A stretch of 51,641 bases of DNA, taken from assembly GCA_015680685.1 (NCBI GenBank), contig MNCI01029657.1, positions 1-51,641 on the forward strand, given 5' to 3'. Origin of the DNA: Gnetum montanum. Taxonomy: Eukaryota; Streptophyta; Gnetopsida; Gnetales; Gnetaceae. Made by a program: the position numbers and the translations under genes. The notes under the pieces were generated by a model that worked only from the letters and a program-made list of their open reading frames with translations, had not been told where the DNA came from and searched no databases. Within the stretch, counting starts at the first letter, position 1. Each line of letters opens with the position of its first letter. This document shows, piece by piece, positions 9,772 to 20,699 of this stretch.

Positions 9772-11640
9772 GCCTACATAATGTCTTCCTTGTGTTTGTG
9801 CTCCCTCTTGTGCCTCTTGCACTCTGGCAAATCTCCTCCTAGAATCTGGTTGTGATGCTTTTTCTCTGAGAACAAAAATATATATTATAGCTTAAATGTT
9901 ACCAATTAAATCATTGTTGACCAATAATAACTAATTATAGATAGACTATTTGCAACATGTGTAATTATTGGCAACTATTTGGGATCACCAAAAATTTGGA
10001 CCTTCGATCTCATGATTTTGGGAGTCACAAGAAGTGAAGGTATTCTTCAAATAGGGTTTAGGTGCTAATTGTTCTTCTGGTAACACCAAGGCCTAGATAC
10101 ATTCAAATAAACTCAATGATTATGAAACGAACTAATAGTGAGTATGTGTTTGCTATTTTCAATGTTTAAATAATTTGGTTTATGTAAGAAACTATAATTG
10201 GCTATCATAAAAGAAATTCAGGTAACTTTTTCAAACACTGCGAGTTGTTGACGGATCCTATTTTGTCAAATCACTTAGTATATATATTCACTATAGTACA
10301 TTATTTGTAACAAGTAAAATTTCACAAAAATGTTTAAGCACAATTTTGCTAATCTACTCCTAATTTTTCCCAGAGAGAAAGTTTCACAAGAAAACTAAAA
10401 ATAGAGCAAGATTCAATGGGTTTATAAAAAGAAAAAAAAATGAGAGTATATTTGTGTGAATCTTAAACATTTAAGTAAAATATATTGACATGAGTAAACA
10501 CTTCGCAATAAATCTATTCCAAATCAATCTATTATGAATTATTCAAACCTTTTGAGCTCAACAAGCAATTTTATAAAAGACACTCTTATTTAACTACCAA
10601 AACACTCTATAAATGATAAAGTATAAGCTTTTATTTGGCTAGTTAATATTGGTCAAGAATTGCAAACAATAGAACTTCAAGAAAAATTTGACAATTTCAA
10701 GATTGCAATATTAAGGCAATAAAATTTATAAATAAATAAGCTATTTTAGTTATCTCAAAGTGTCAAAGATTATCTAGATTTCCTAAACTCAAATAAGCAA
10801 TTTCTATAGAACATTACTATTAAATTACTTAAGATGCTTTTCTAACACAACATAAGCTCTTATTTGGCAAACCTTAACAAAAGTCTCAATATTGCACAAA
10901 AATAGAGCTATAAAGGCAACCTAGAGAAATCTCAAAATCAAATGCTAAGCACAATATTATTTAAACCATTAGCTAAGTAACTAAAACAAAATAGGAAGAA
11001 ATGAACTCATAGAATTAAAACAAAGTAGCTAAATTGATATCTTTAGCAAGTCATGCTTTTCCAATTTTCAATATTCTTTCAAGTATCTTTTACCCAAATG
11101 AACCCTGCCCCCATTCTCTACCCTAAAAGCTCTATTTATAGTGGCTTCTGGGTAGTTACAAACATCATGAAAAATTAATGTGGGTTACAAACATTATGGG
11201 GGTTAGTTATAACCACCATAAAGTTAAATGCTATAGTTAACAAGTGTCTATAGTTACAACCACCATGGTAGTTAGTTATAAGTATCATATATATTAAACA
11301 AATATAATTGACACTTATTTCATACATATAGGACATTGAATAAGTGTCCCATCAATGCTTTTTTTGCTTAAATAATAATAATAATAATGTTAATACGAAA
11401 GAATCATGTTGAAATAATTACTTTCACAAGAATGAATTTGATGGAGGACCAAAATATCAATCATCCAATATAATTATTGCTGAATCCTTATCCCTCTTGG
11501 AGGCTTCAAAGCTTCCAGATTCATGGCCAACTTCACTGAAAACAATTTGATGAAATTTTCACCATTGATGAGAGACCCTGCATCTGGTTAAAATTCAAAT
11601 CGATCAATGTCCAATTACATCATCTGTAGCGGTGCCTGTG
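9772..11640 (-). mobile_element. Uncharacterised LTR-like region
   Basis: AT-rich and non-coding. On the minus strand a TATA box (ctataaatag) lies near 11130. Upstream of it (11150-11290) are about four degenerate copies of a unit like ATGGTGGTTGTAACTA. This looks like an LTR promoter of a family different from the Gypsy group. The part about 10900-11070 is similar to the inserted element at 25600-25760 (shared agctaagtaa/aacaaaata and ctttagcaagtcat). I could not fix either end or a target duplication. A (TAA)n run is at about 11372-11390. Confidence 0.4.
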
Positions 11641-11859
11641 ATTTGTGTGAATTAGAGATGTTTGATTGCAGACAATGAAATCGCTTCAGTATCTCAAGAG
11701 GAATTCTAACATTTGTTTTTGCATAATCTTCCATTCCATGGATTCACATCAAAATCAAAGCCATAGGAATGTCACAAATCCTACGTGGCTTCCATATCGA
11801 ATTCATTCGCTGATTTTTGCAGCAACGGTGCTTCAAAGAACCCATGAAACGGGTCGTAA

Positions 11860-12265
11860 AAATGGCCTTGACAACAACAAATGTGATTATCTCGCCTTAC
11901 AAACGATGAGGTCAAGTCAGGAGAACGCTAGGCTTTCTGAAGTGGCTCTGCTAGGTGGCATGAAGCCCTATATGGCTACGCTCTGCATTGCCTGCTGCAC
12001 TTTACAAAATCTGTGAAACGGCTTACCGTTCCATGCCCTAGCCGCAAATTTGGGGTTCAAAAATGATATTCTCACAAACTCATCGTTTGTCAGTTTCAAC
12101 GCTAAAACGGGAAAACCAAAACTTGCGTGGCAGATATTCGATGAAATTACTAAACAAAATGTGGGGATATCCAGGCAGCCCTTACCATTTTTGTTAGCAC
12201 TGTTAAGGATTCTATGTCATGGAATGCTATGATTTTCGCATATGGACGACATGGTGATCACTTCA
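11860..12265 (+). pseudogene. PPR (pentatricopeptide repeat) protein fragment
   Basis: PPR proteins bind organellar RNA through repeated 35-residue helical hairpins. The frame has the pattern of PLS-type repeats: MKPYMATLCIACCTLQNL, then after a stop A-A-N-L-G-F-K-N-D-I-L-T-N-S-S-F-V, then AWQIFDEI, and in another frame DSMSWNAMIFAYGRHG. In intact family members these correspond to VKPD..TF, GF..D..V.N.LV, A..VFDEM and SWNAMI..Y...G. At least one stop (near 12015) and a frameshift (near 12200) separate them, so the gene is dead. The sequence loses similarity at about 12265. Confidence 0.62.
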
Positions 12266-12268
12266 ATT

Positions 12269-12490
12269 TCATTTTTGTGCTCTTGCCCAAATTCCAGAGT
12301 TGCTTGCTCTTCCAAGACATTTGATACCCAGTACATCGCTAATGGCTCTTTGCATTGCCTCAGGAACTGAATGGAAGCGGTTGCATGACTTGAACAAATT
12401 CACAACGCCCTTCACAGTAGGAGTTACCACAGCCTCATCAAAATAATTTTCTTCAACAAGATCTGCTTTGGATAATCTAAGTCTCTTTCC
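12269..12490 (-). pseudogene. Coding-like stretch of unknown family, minus strand
   Basis: Directly beyond the PPR fragment and on the opposite strand is an open frame of about 74 codons without a stop until 12269. It reads LRLSKADLVEENYFDEAV, then LFKSCNRFHSVPEAM and DVLGIKCLGRAS. Its composition is that of a real globular protein, and there is a possible caggaaag splice acceptor at its start. A different frame just upstream (about 12490-12620) is also open for some distance (KHFTIKLLAVQETLNRTL). I do not recognise the protein. It could be an exon or an old fragment; it has no ATG of its own. Confidence 0.35.
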
Positions 12491-13095
12491 TGCCTCATAC
12501 CTTTAGCTGGTTCCAAATCTTATCCATCTGCAGAGTAATTGCATGAATAATTCCTCGGTAAAGTTCTATTGAGTGTTTCTTGCACAGCAAGTAGTTTGAT
12601 GGTGAAATGTTTCCGTTCATTCTCTGCAGACTATTCCTTATTGCTAACCAGTTGGCAAAAACTTATCAACGACCTCGTCTCAGACTACTCCACGACAAAT
12701 CAATTTGAATGTTCAAACTTGAAGAACGCATACACATGCACATACACTGAAACCATTGGAAAATAGAAAAAATTCTTTCAAATCAGGCCGCAAAATTGAT
12801 GAACAAATGTGAGAAGCTGCACATAAGCCCGTGAATCTTGTCTGATGAAAACACGCATCAAGCCTGTTTGCTTTCCTGCAACCGCTCCTACAACTGCCGC
12901 TGAAGCAGACGAGGTTGGTGGGATTAAGCACGGCCATGATGACCATCTCTGCCTCTGTTAAAGGTTAATGCAGAATTCAGTTAGTTATGTTATAGTTATG
13001 TTATTGTCATGTTAATTGGTCTATTGTAAGATCGTCATAAAATGGTCAGTTATGAGTTTGTTATTGTACTGGTGATTTTTTCTACTATTTTGACT
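12491..13095. other. No gene supported
   Basis: Short open frames on both strands show no recognisable motif. Sequence complexity is normal. From about 12965 to 13090 the sequence is AT-rich with loose repeats of gttatgttat, possibly the leader of the Copia element that starts at 13096. Confidence 0.3.
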
Positions 13096-14527
13096 ATGAA
13101 CAACTACAACCCACACTTCCAATCCTCAAAGGCAGTGGGTATGATATTTGGAGCACAAAGATGAGAACTCTGTCTTTCCCAGGATCTATGGGACTTGGTG
13201 GATGTTGGATATGATGAAACAAGCCTTACAACTGANGTCTTTCCCAGGATCTATGGGACTTGGTGGATGTTGGATATGATGAAACAAGCCTTACAACTGA
13301 TCAACTTAGAGATGTCAAGAAGAAAGATAATAAAGCTCTGTTTTTCATTCAGCAAGCAATTGATGAAACAACTTTTCCTCAAATTTCAGGTGCAACAAAA
13401 TCAAAGGAAGCATGGGACGCATTGCAGCAAGCATATCATGGTAGTGCAAAGGTACTCACTGTAAAACTTCTGTTCGTAGGCAATTTGAAAACTCTCTCAT
13501 GAAAGAAAGTGAGTCTATTCATAACTATTTCTGTAACATATTAGAAATAGTGAATCAAATTAGAAAATTTGGTGAACTATTGCCTGATAATAAGGTAGTT
13601 GAAAAAATATTGAGGAGTTTGCCCAAAAAGTTTGATCATGTGGTGGCAGTAATTGAAGAATCAAAGGATCTAACCAGACTAACAGTTGATGAATTGCTTG
13701 GTTCTCTTCAATCTCATGAAGATAGGTTGAAAAGATATGAGGACAATACTGTGGAAAATGTTTTTCAATCAAAATTGCAGGTTTCCAAAGACAAAAGAAC
13801 TAGTATCAGTGAATCAAATGGCTATCAAAGATGTGGTGGTCATTCTTATCATGGAAGCAGACATGGATGAGGAAGAGGAAGAGGACGTTGGAATAACTCC
13901 AACCAGCCTCATTATGGGGGAATAAAGAAAGGTGAACAATATAATTTTGAGGAATATTATCAAAAGAGACCTCAATGTTACTGCTGCAAGAGGTATGGTC
14001 ATATTAAAAAGTATTGTAAATATTAAAAAAATAGGCAAATTTTGTGGAAGAAAGTAAACCTGATGAATCTGAAAGTTTGTTTATGGCATGTTATTCTTCT
14101 AAAGAATGTGCTTCAGGTACTTGGTATATGGATAGTGGATGTAGTAATCACATGTCAGCAAATTTGGAGGACTTTACACAATTGGACAAGTCTGTAACTA
14201 CCAAGGTGAAGATGGGTGATGGAACTATTCACCAAGCTTGTGGAAAAGGCTCTGTTAAGGTAAATTCATGTAGTATGAACTACATAAAAAGTGTTATATG
14301 TTCCAGATTTAGATACAAATTTATTGAGTGTAGGACAGTTTCTATTGAAAGGATATTCTCTTGTTTTTGAAGATTTAGCATGCTTGGTATATAAAGATAA
14401 AACAAGAAAATTGTTATTGATCAAAGTACCTATGGCTAAAAACAAAACTTTTCCTCTCAATTTTGATGAAAAAGATCATGCATTAAAGGCTTCATTTGAA
14501 AACTTGTCTTCCCAATTACACTTGTGA
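13096..14527 (+). pseudogene. Ty1/Copia retrotransposon: gag, zinc knuckle, protease, start of integrase region
   Basis: Starts near ATG 13096. Gag has QDLWDLVDVGYDE, KEAWDALQQAYHG, ESIHNYF and KILRSLPKKFDHVV, the usual Copia gag order. A Gly/Arg-rich part follows, then a zinc knuckle C-Y-C-C-K-R-Y-G-H-I-K-K-Y-C (13978-14019), which fits CX2CX4HX4C. Protease follows with GTWYMDSGCSNHMS (D-S-G active site, near 14130). A frameshift near 14290 leads to VLYVPDLDTNLLSVGQFL, the link to the pre-integrase domain. Frameshifts near 13140 and 13480 and stops near 13868 and 14025 kill it. It is cut at about 14503 by a Gypsy LTR fragment, so integrase core, RT and RNase H are missing. An assembly join lies inside (13236). 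Confidence 0.82.
13172..13300. repeat. 64-bp exact duplication across a single N (assembly join)
   Basis: Bases 13172-13235 are repeated exactly at 13237-13300, with an N at 13236. A duplication centred on a lone N is the mark of two contigs whose overlapping ends were placed side by side without merging. The Copia gag frame is continuous if one copy is ignored. Confidence 0.85.
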
Positions 14528-14570
14528 AACTAACATTGCAATCGTTGTCTTCCCAATTACACTTGTGAAA
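14504..14570. repeat. 26-bp direct repeat at the Copia/LTR junction
   Basis: The 26 bases at 14504-14529 recur at 14545-14570, separated by 15 bp. The repeated sequence (cttcccaattacacttgtga core) belongs to the Gypsy LTR that follows. This looks like templated filler made when broken ends were joined. Confidence 0.6.
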
Positions 14571-14770
14571 TGAAAAGGTATGGTGAAGTGGAATCAAGGC
14601 ATATGATTTTTATCATTTTTATGTTTTATGTTTTAAGTCACCTAAGAATAAAGAATAATGAATAAAATAATTAAATTGCTAATTTAATCTAACTAGTGAC
14701 ACTTAACTAATCCTAACATAAGCATTTATTCCTAGTTGTCATACATATCCTAAACAATTAATGTTACTGG
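14545..14770 (-). mobile_element. Element G 3' LTR, first part (interrupted by element F)
   Basis: The U5 side of a minus-strand Gypsy LTR. It matches the corresponding part of F's LTR (about 14915-15125) including tgtttttatg-rich and cataagcattt stretches. It stops at 14770, where F begins. The remainder of the same LTR resumes at 36744. The flanks actgg (14766-14770) and tctag (36744-36748) are a plausible but mutated 5-bp target duplication. Confidence 0.65.
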
Positions 14771-15661
14771 TGATGAGCGTGAGTACCTCTACACTCAACT
14801 ATATGAATCACTAAGTGTTCATGTGCAAGCTGATCAAATTCTATGGACTCTTTGTCTTTTGCACACTAGCCTCTAGGAAGTGAACTTGCCCCAATAGTCA
14901 TTCATTATTTTTCCAATTACACTTATGATATGCAAAGTTATGGTTAAATGTAATCGAGGCATATGTTTTTTTTTATGTTTTATGTTTTAGGTGCTTAAAA
15001 ATAAAGGATGGAAGTAATGAAGTAATTTGATTCCTAATTTAATTTAACTAACTACACCTAACTAATCATAACATAAGCATTTGTTCCCACTTGCCTTACA
15101 CATCTTGAACATGTATAACATTGTTGGATTACCAAATGTTAAGCATTACTGGGATTACCAAGTGTCATGCACATGCTTGAAGTGGTTGTACTTATGTGTT
15201 TAATTAATTGCTACTTAATCTAGCTTAGTTTAGTTTAGTTTAGCCTAATTAATTATTTAATTACTTAAAGCTTCAAATGCATGAATAAATAAGTAATCTA
15301 TTTTCAAGTACTGTAAGGTTTATCAAAAGGCTCATCTTTATTGCTATTTACATTGCTATTCTTAGGTACATCAGTGCTCAAATAAAGATCTATACACTTT
15401 CTGACTCCTACTATAGGCACTCAGAAAATATTCTAACTTTCAAATGAATAAACTACAAGAGCTCTGCTACAACTATGATAAGAAATCTCATAAACCTAGT
15501 GGGTGAATGTGTATTTATAGACTTTATTATGGAGCTTCGTTGATGAGGCCTCACAAATGTAGTAAATGCTACATCGATGTGGCCCCATCGATGGGGCAAC
15601 ACCACGTCGATAGGGTCACATTGGAAAGGGCTTATTGATGCAACACTTTGACACTTCATCA
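14771..15661 (-). mobile_element. Element F 3' LTR, TCGATG-array subfamily
   Basis: An 891-bp LTR on the minus strand. Read on that strand it begins TGATGAAGTGTCAAAG and ends GCTCATCA. It carries seven phased boxes and a TATA box (15512-15519 on plus). On its high-coordinate side it is joined to F's interior by a weak polypurine-like tract (catgggagta on the minus strand). Its partner is the split LTR 27831-28314 plus 36315-36743. Confidence 0.82.
15512..15638 (-). promoter_or_regulatory. Phased TCGATG-box promoter array with TATA box (F 3' LTR)
   Basis: On the minus strand boxes start at 15638 (TCAATA), 15624 (CCAATG), 15610 (TCGACG), 15591 (TCGATG), 15577 (TCGATG), 15557 (TTTGTG) and 15543 (TCAACG), and TATAAATA starts at 15519. 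The spacing is 14, 14, 19, 14, 20, 14, 24, the same ladder as in element H. Confidence 0.72.
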
Positions 15662-15883
15662 TACTCCCATGGTTGAATAAAAATTTATCCTTAAGTTTCT
15701 TTATAAAATTGGGAAGGTATGGGATTATTAATTGATACTTAACACAAAAAAACTAAGTGCTTGGATGTATAGATCAACATCATTACAAAATTTATGATGT
15801 TCATGAAAGAAACCTAAACACCATGATATTACTACTCAAACTAGACAACACATCCTTTGATGGCATGAAGATGATTGAGAAGA

Positions 15884-18615
15884 TCAAATAGTCCTAGGTG
15901 GCGCAGGTTTCAAAGGACCTTCGTTAGCTTTGGGCTACCTTGTTGTGACTGTTGCCTCTGGTGGAAGGTAAAATGCATCTAATAATGCCTTCATCTTCTC
16001 CTCCTTACTCTAGGGATCATTCATAGTTCATGCAGCATCACTAATGTGAGCTAGAATGGGGATATTCAATGGACAAGACATTAATGGGAATAGCTTCTTG
16101 ATGTTGACAAACTAGGTAGTGAATTATTTACATTTGACATCAAATACCCTAACTACATTTTGTAGCTTCTAGTGGTCATTAATTATGTTGGCTAGGTTTT
16201 TGATAGTGGATATCTAATCAGTATATGTGCCTTTAAGAACCTCAAGTTTAGCATTTACCACTGTAAGCTTTTGCTTAGTATCCTTGTGATGCTTGAACTC
16301 GTTAACATAACTAGGTTTGTATATCAGAGGTTGGCAAGATCCATGTATTCAATCATCTCCTCTATCTACAACTCCTTTAGGTGAATTTTTGCTTTATTAT
16401 ATTGATCAATTCTATCAATGGTGGGCTATCATAATTCAAATCATTATTAGAGTTGCTTGAGAATCTCATCCACATTTTCCTTTGCCACTTGAATGTATTG
16501 CTCATTTACTTCCTTTTGTAGGCTAACCTGGTCTCTATAGTGATTTTTGACTCTCTCAAATTTGAGAGCCTCTAATTTCCAAAAAACTACTTCTATTATA
16601 GTCTTTTGGAAAAGGGCATGGACCTCCTTCATGGAGAGGTTTCTATTCTTGGCTATCAATCTCATTAACTCAATATTTGCTCTATCTAGTTGCTCCTACT
16701 ATTGATGGATAAAATCAATTAATTGTTATTTATGCACATCAACGTTTTGCAGGCAATGATTTTTGTAGTTAGCTAAACATTCTTGTAGAACACTGGGTGG
16801 CCTTCTAAATTTTATGCTGGGTGCCTCTGCCAAGAATCAAACCCTCAATCCCTTTCAACTTGATGTCAATCTATTCAAGAGCTTCATCTCTTGTTAATGC
16901 TAGATTGAGAAATGTAGGCTTAGCAATGTGGGCTCTCAGTTGAACAACTTCTACGCCAAGCGTTCATTCAGATTCTTTGCTATTTCAAGTTATCCTTCCA
17001 AAATAATGTTCGTGCTCCTTACCTCTAGTAGCTCTAACTAGGTTGCAGTTATATTATCTGGAAGGTCAAAGACATTTAGAAGTGACTACCTGGTTCCTAC
17101 CAGGCACTCCAGTAGTTGTTCATGCTATGTTGCGTTTAGTCTACCACTTATGGTCCATGCAGATATTTACACATTTTTAAGTGTAGTGATGTCTAGTATA
17201 GACACCACTAGTGCATTAAGTGTCTAGGTGATATTATCAATAATCATCTCTACTAATCTTTCTTGTCCTTGGTGCTGATCATCAAAACTATTGCCCCCTC
17301 GTCTTCCTCCTAGCACACTGAGAAGGTCATAGTGTTCCTAGAATTCTTTCAGAGTTTATGCTATTTTGAGAGAGATACTATTACCTCTTTGGCACTAGGA
17401 TTCAACCTTATGGATAATTCCATTCGTTTGGCAAAGCAAATGGATTCACCTCCCCCCATGAGGTTGACTATTTGGGCCACCTCATTCAGGTGGCTCATTA
17501 TGGGTTGGTACATAGATGGATCTCCATCACTTGTACCTACTTGTTGCTCTTACTCACTCAAGAGCTATTCTCGATAATTGTGCAATTGTTGGGATGTTGT
17601 AGCGATGTCTAACACTATTTTCTAAGTGGTAGGTGGAGGTGGTGGCTATTACTCCTCTTTTTGGATTGTTTTTGCAAGATTTTTGTCCTTCATCATCTAT
17701 ACCTAATTAGCGGTTGAAGTGTGTCAGATAGCATCATTAGTGTAGCAGGCTATTCCTCCCCTTTAACATAGTTTTCTAATGAGGCATGGAAAGGGTAGTT
17801 TCTTTCTTCCACATTCATTATCCTTAAATACTTCTCTATCTTTGCATAGATTATCTATGGAAGGTTGACCAGGAATCTTCTACTCATAGCAACACACACA
17901 TAGCTAGAAAAGGTAGTGATCTTGCTGGGCCCCATTGTGGGATTTAGGTGAAAGGCCACAATCTTATACAAATTCTTTCTATTGGTGTAAGTGCACTTTA
18001 CTCCTTGCAATCAACACCATAGCATCACTGAACCCATTTCTTTTTAATGTTAGGGTCTACCTACATTAGAATTTTGGTGAGATTTGCCCCAATTTCAAGC
18101 AACCCAAGTGCCTCTATAATGGCTTGTACTAAGTAGGACACTAAAATGTCCTTGATCTTGACTGTTAAGCTGGCCTACTTGTTGTTCCAAAATAGGAATA
18201 TCTCTTCCATATACCACTCCCTACTAGAAGTGATAATTGGCCACATGGGAGAGGTCTTTAGTTGGTCTTGTACCTCTTTAGGTGTTTTCTCAAAGCAAGA
18301 TCTGAAGTTCAACTCTTAAAGCACTATTTTCTAGACCTCACTTGATCTGATTTGGTTTAGGCAGGCTTTCGTCAAGGTTACCTCAAGGTTTTCTTGTTGA
18401 GCTAGTGCCTTGTCTAAGTGAGAATGTTCTATTGCTACCACCTATTCTAGAATCTAACAAAAATACTCCACTTTGGCCTCCTCCCTAAGAGTTCTCGTAG
18501 CATGGGTTGTGATTGGTTCTTCCTGGGCTTGCTCTTAGTCCCTTTCTATTGTTGGTGATTTTTCCTTTGGTTGAAATGGTCTTCCTTCCTATGTGTGTTT
18601 GCCTTTTGGTGTCAT
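15884..18615 (-). pseudogene. Element F ORF2 (post-integrase ORF), broken
   Basis: ATG at 18615-18613 opens a frame reading M-T-P-K-G-K, then TAG at a codon expected to be Gln. Downstream (about 18320-18180) comes TSPMWPIITSSREWYMEE and F-W-N-N. Then follows a long region of mixed frames, a Lys/Glu-rich coiled-coil segment (16665-16447: QKEVNEQYIQVAKENVDEIL), and a C-terminus with KMKALLDAFYLPPEA ending R-T-I and TGA at 15884. It spans 2.73 kb, close to the copies in CD (2.80 kb) and G (2.77 kb). Stops are mostly TAG. Position and size recall the extra ORF carried downstream of pol by some plant Gypsy clades (the env-like ORF of Athila). The N-terminal part may be related to the plant transposon domain Pfam PF20167, from memory and unverified. 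Confidence 0.65.
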
Positions 18616-19060
18616 TTGTGATCACAACACATTCATGGATTAGTAGATATAATATGTAACTTAAAATATTTAGATACATTATCTCGTTAATTAGTTACAC
18701 TTGGCTATTATTGGATCATGGTAGATTAATTATTTTATTAATTAATATGTTTTTTAATTATAAGTATTACCAGAGCTCATTGGAAGGATTTAACTCTTGT
18801 AATTTGATGTTTTTGATGTTGATTTCTTAGTTAAACCTCTGTGGAAGTTAGAAAAAATGTCAAATTTTTTTTTGTCAAAAACAACATGTTTGTGACCCCC
18901 ATGACTAAGAGCTTACCTTTGGGAGCTATAGGGTAAAAGAATAGGATGATTAAAATAGATAATTAGGAATTTATGGGCTCTTGAAGGTTCTAGGCTCTGA
19001 AAACTACAAAAAATCCTTGGGTGTTTGGGAGAAAATGTGAAAATTTCAAAGGGGTTCATG
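18616..19060 (-). other. Element F leader and putative intron before ORF2
   Basis: On the minus strand, the stretch after the internal TATA box contains a strong donor-like site AAG|GTAAGCTC near 18917, followed by ttagtcatgggggtc. The ATG at 18615 is preceded by tgatcacaa, where the CD and G copies have tag directly before ATG. A spliced leader is inferred, not shown. Confidence 0.4.
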
Positions 19061-19170
19061 CATATATAGGATTTTTGTGCTGCATCGACTGGGTTGCATA
19101 TACAAGACTACATATACATATGGGCTCCATCGAATGGGCCTTATTTATGGGGTCCATAAATGAAATTTTC
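19061..19170 (-). promoter_or_regulatory. Element F internal promoter-like array upstream of ORF2
   Basis: On the minus strand boxes CATATG, TATATG and TCGATG start at 19122, 19102 and 19088 (spacing 20, 14), and TATATATG starts 20 bp further on at 19068. A further TCGATG starts at 19133. Box and spacing type match F's own LTR promoter. It lies about 450 bp upstream of the ORF2 ATG. Confidence 0.5.
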
Positions 19171-20690
19171 AAATTTGAATATTAAATAAAATACATGAAA
19201 TTTTTGAATGAATTTGTGATCAATGGAGTTCTAGAAAAGCCAACAATATGATGAAATCATTGAAGAGGGTCTTTGGAAGCCCAAAAATTTAAAAATTTGA
19301 TGGAGAATGTTGGAATTGAAGAAAATACTTAAAGGAGCACACAGTTGGATGTAGAAGATGGGTGCACAAAAGATTTTGATTACATTAATGCATAAGGATA
19401 TGGTGCTTAACAAACCCAACTAAGAGATATGCAAGTGGGTCCTTCCCATAGAAGGCACATGTCCTATTTGTCCTTACATAACCTCAACCTAAGGAGTCCA
19501 TGGGCTCCATAGGTGATTAATGGTTTATGAAAGTTAAAAACCAAAACCTTGATGATTTTACCAAAGAATTTAAGTACATCAAACAAAGACATCGAAGAAG
19601 AACATGAACACCAACAGTGAGGTGAGTTATGAACAACATGGATGGATGATGGAGAAGGTGGAATGGAGTTTCGAATTAAATTCATAGGAAGTCTCTTGTG
19701 GATTCATGTTTAAATAACTTGAGAAGATTCATCCTTAGTTTATACTAAAACCAACCACTTCAGTAACTTTGCATTACCACTCCAAGACCGATCCACCCCC
19801 TTGAGACACAAGAGTGCTCCCATAGAACAATCATTATTTCTTAAAGAGAAGTAGGAAGTGAGAGAGGGCCTTAGTTAGAGGGGATCTTTAGGCATGGATG
19901 ACATGGCTTTCTAGTTCCATAACGAGTGCTTGTAGCCCATTTAATTATATAAGGGATGTGCTTTGAATTTTCATCATTTTTTTATATATTATATTTTTAT
20001 TTTCTTTATTTGTATTTCTTCTTCTCTCTTTCTCTCTCTCTTTTTGGATGAAAACCACACCATGCAAAGACTTATTTAACTTCCTATTTATGGTTGACAT
20101 TCTTCATGAAAAAACTCATGCATCCAAGTAAGTAGAAGAGTACGAAGAGTATTGAGTCCCCTTGAAGTCACATCCTATGTAAACCTTTTGAATGCTTCAT
20201 AATTCTAGAAACCACCAAGGTCACAAATTTATTAAAGGTTTATTTAATGAAAGGAACATCATATTTACAAAATGTGGAAAATCATAGATTTTTGTTGAAG
20301 GGTCGATGTCGTGAACTTCACTACTTGTTTCTTGAAAAAGAACCCATGTCTTATTCATTAATAAAAAAATTTAAAAATAGAAAATAGACATTAGCAAATA
20401 AAAACATTAAGCACAAACTACCATTAGCAACAACTATAGCACCACTATGTCCTGTTGGCACAAAGCATGATTATTAATCAAAATTAGAAAATCACACTAA
20501 AATATAGTAAAACATATAAGAAAGTGTTAAATATTCAAGAAAAATTTAAATGTACTAATGATGGTGTAAAACATAAAATGATGTAAAATAGGAAAAAGTT
20601 TCAAAATCAAAAAGGTGTAAAATAAATAATTTGTAAAAAACAAAAATGTGTAAAAAAAAAATAGAAAAACTAAGTAGCCATGTATATGAT
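19171..20690 (-). other. Element F region between integrase and internal promoter
   Basis: Non-coding. The part 19880-20075 on the minus strand matches 7615-7780 of the truncated element (plus), which shows that both share the same internal 3' region. The minus strand near 20690 carries agtcatggagagatggtc, homologous to the point where the pol-deleted elements resume. Confidence 0.5.
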
Positions 20691-20699
20691 TAGCATGGA

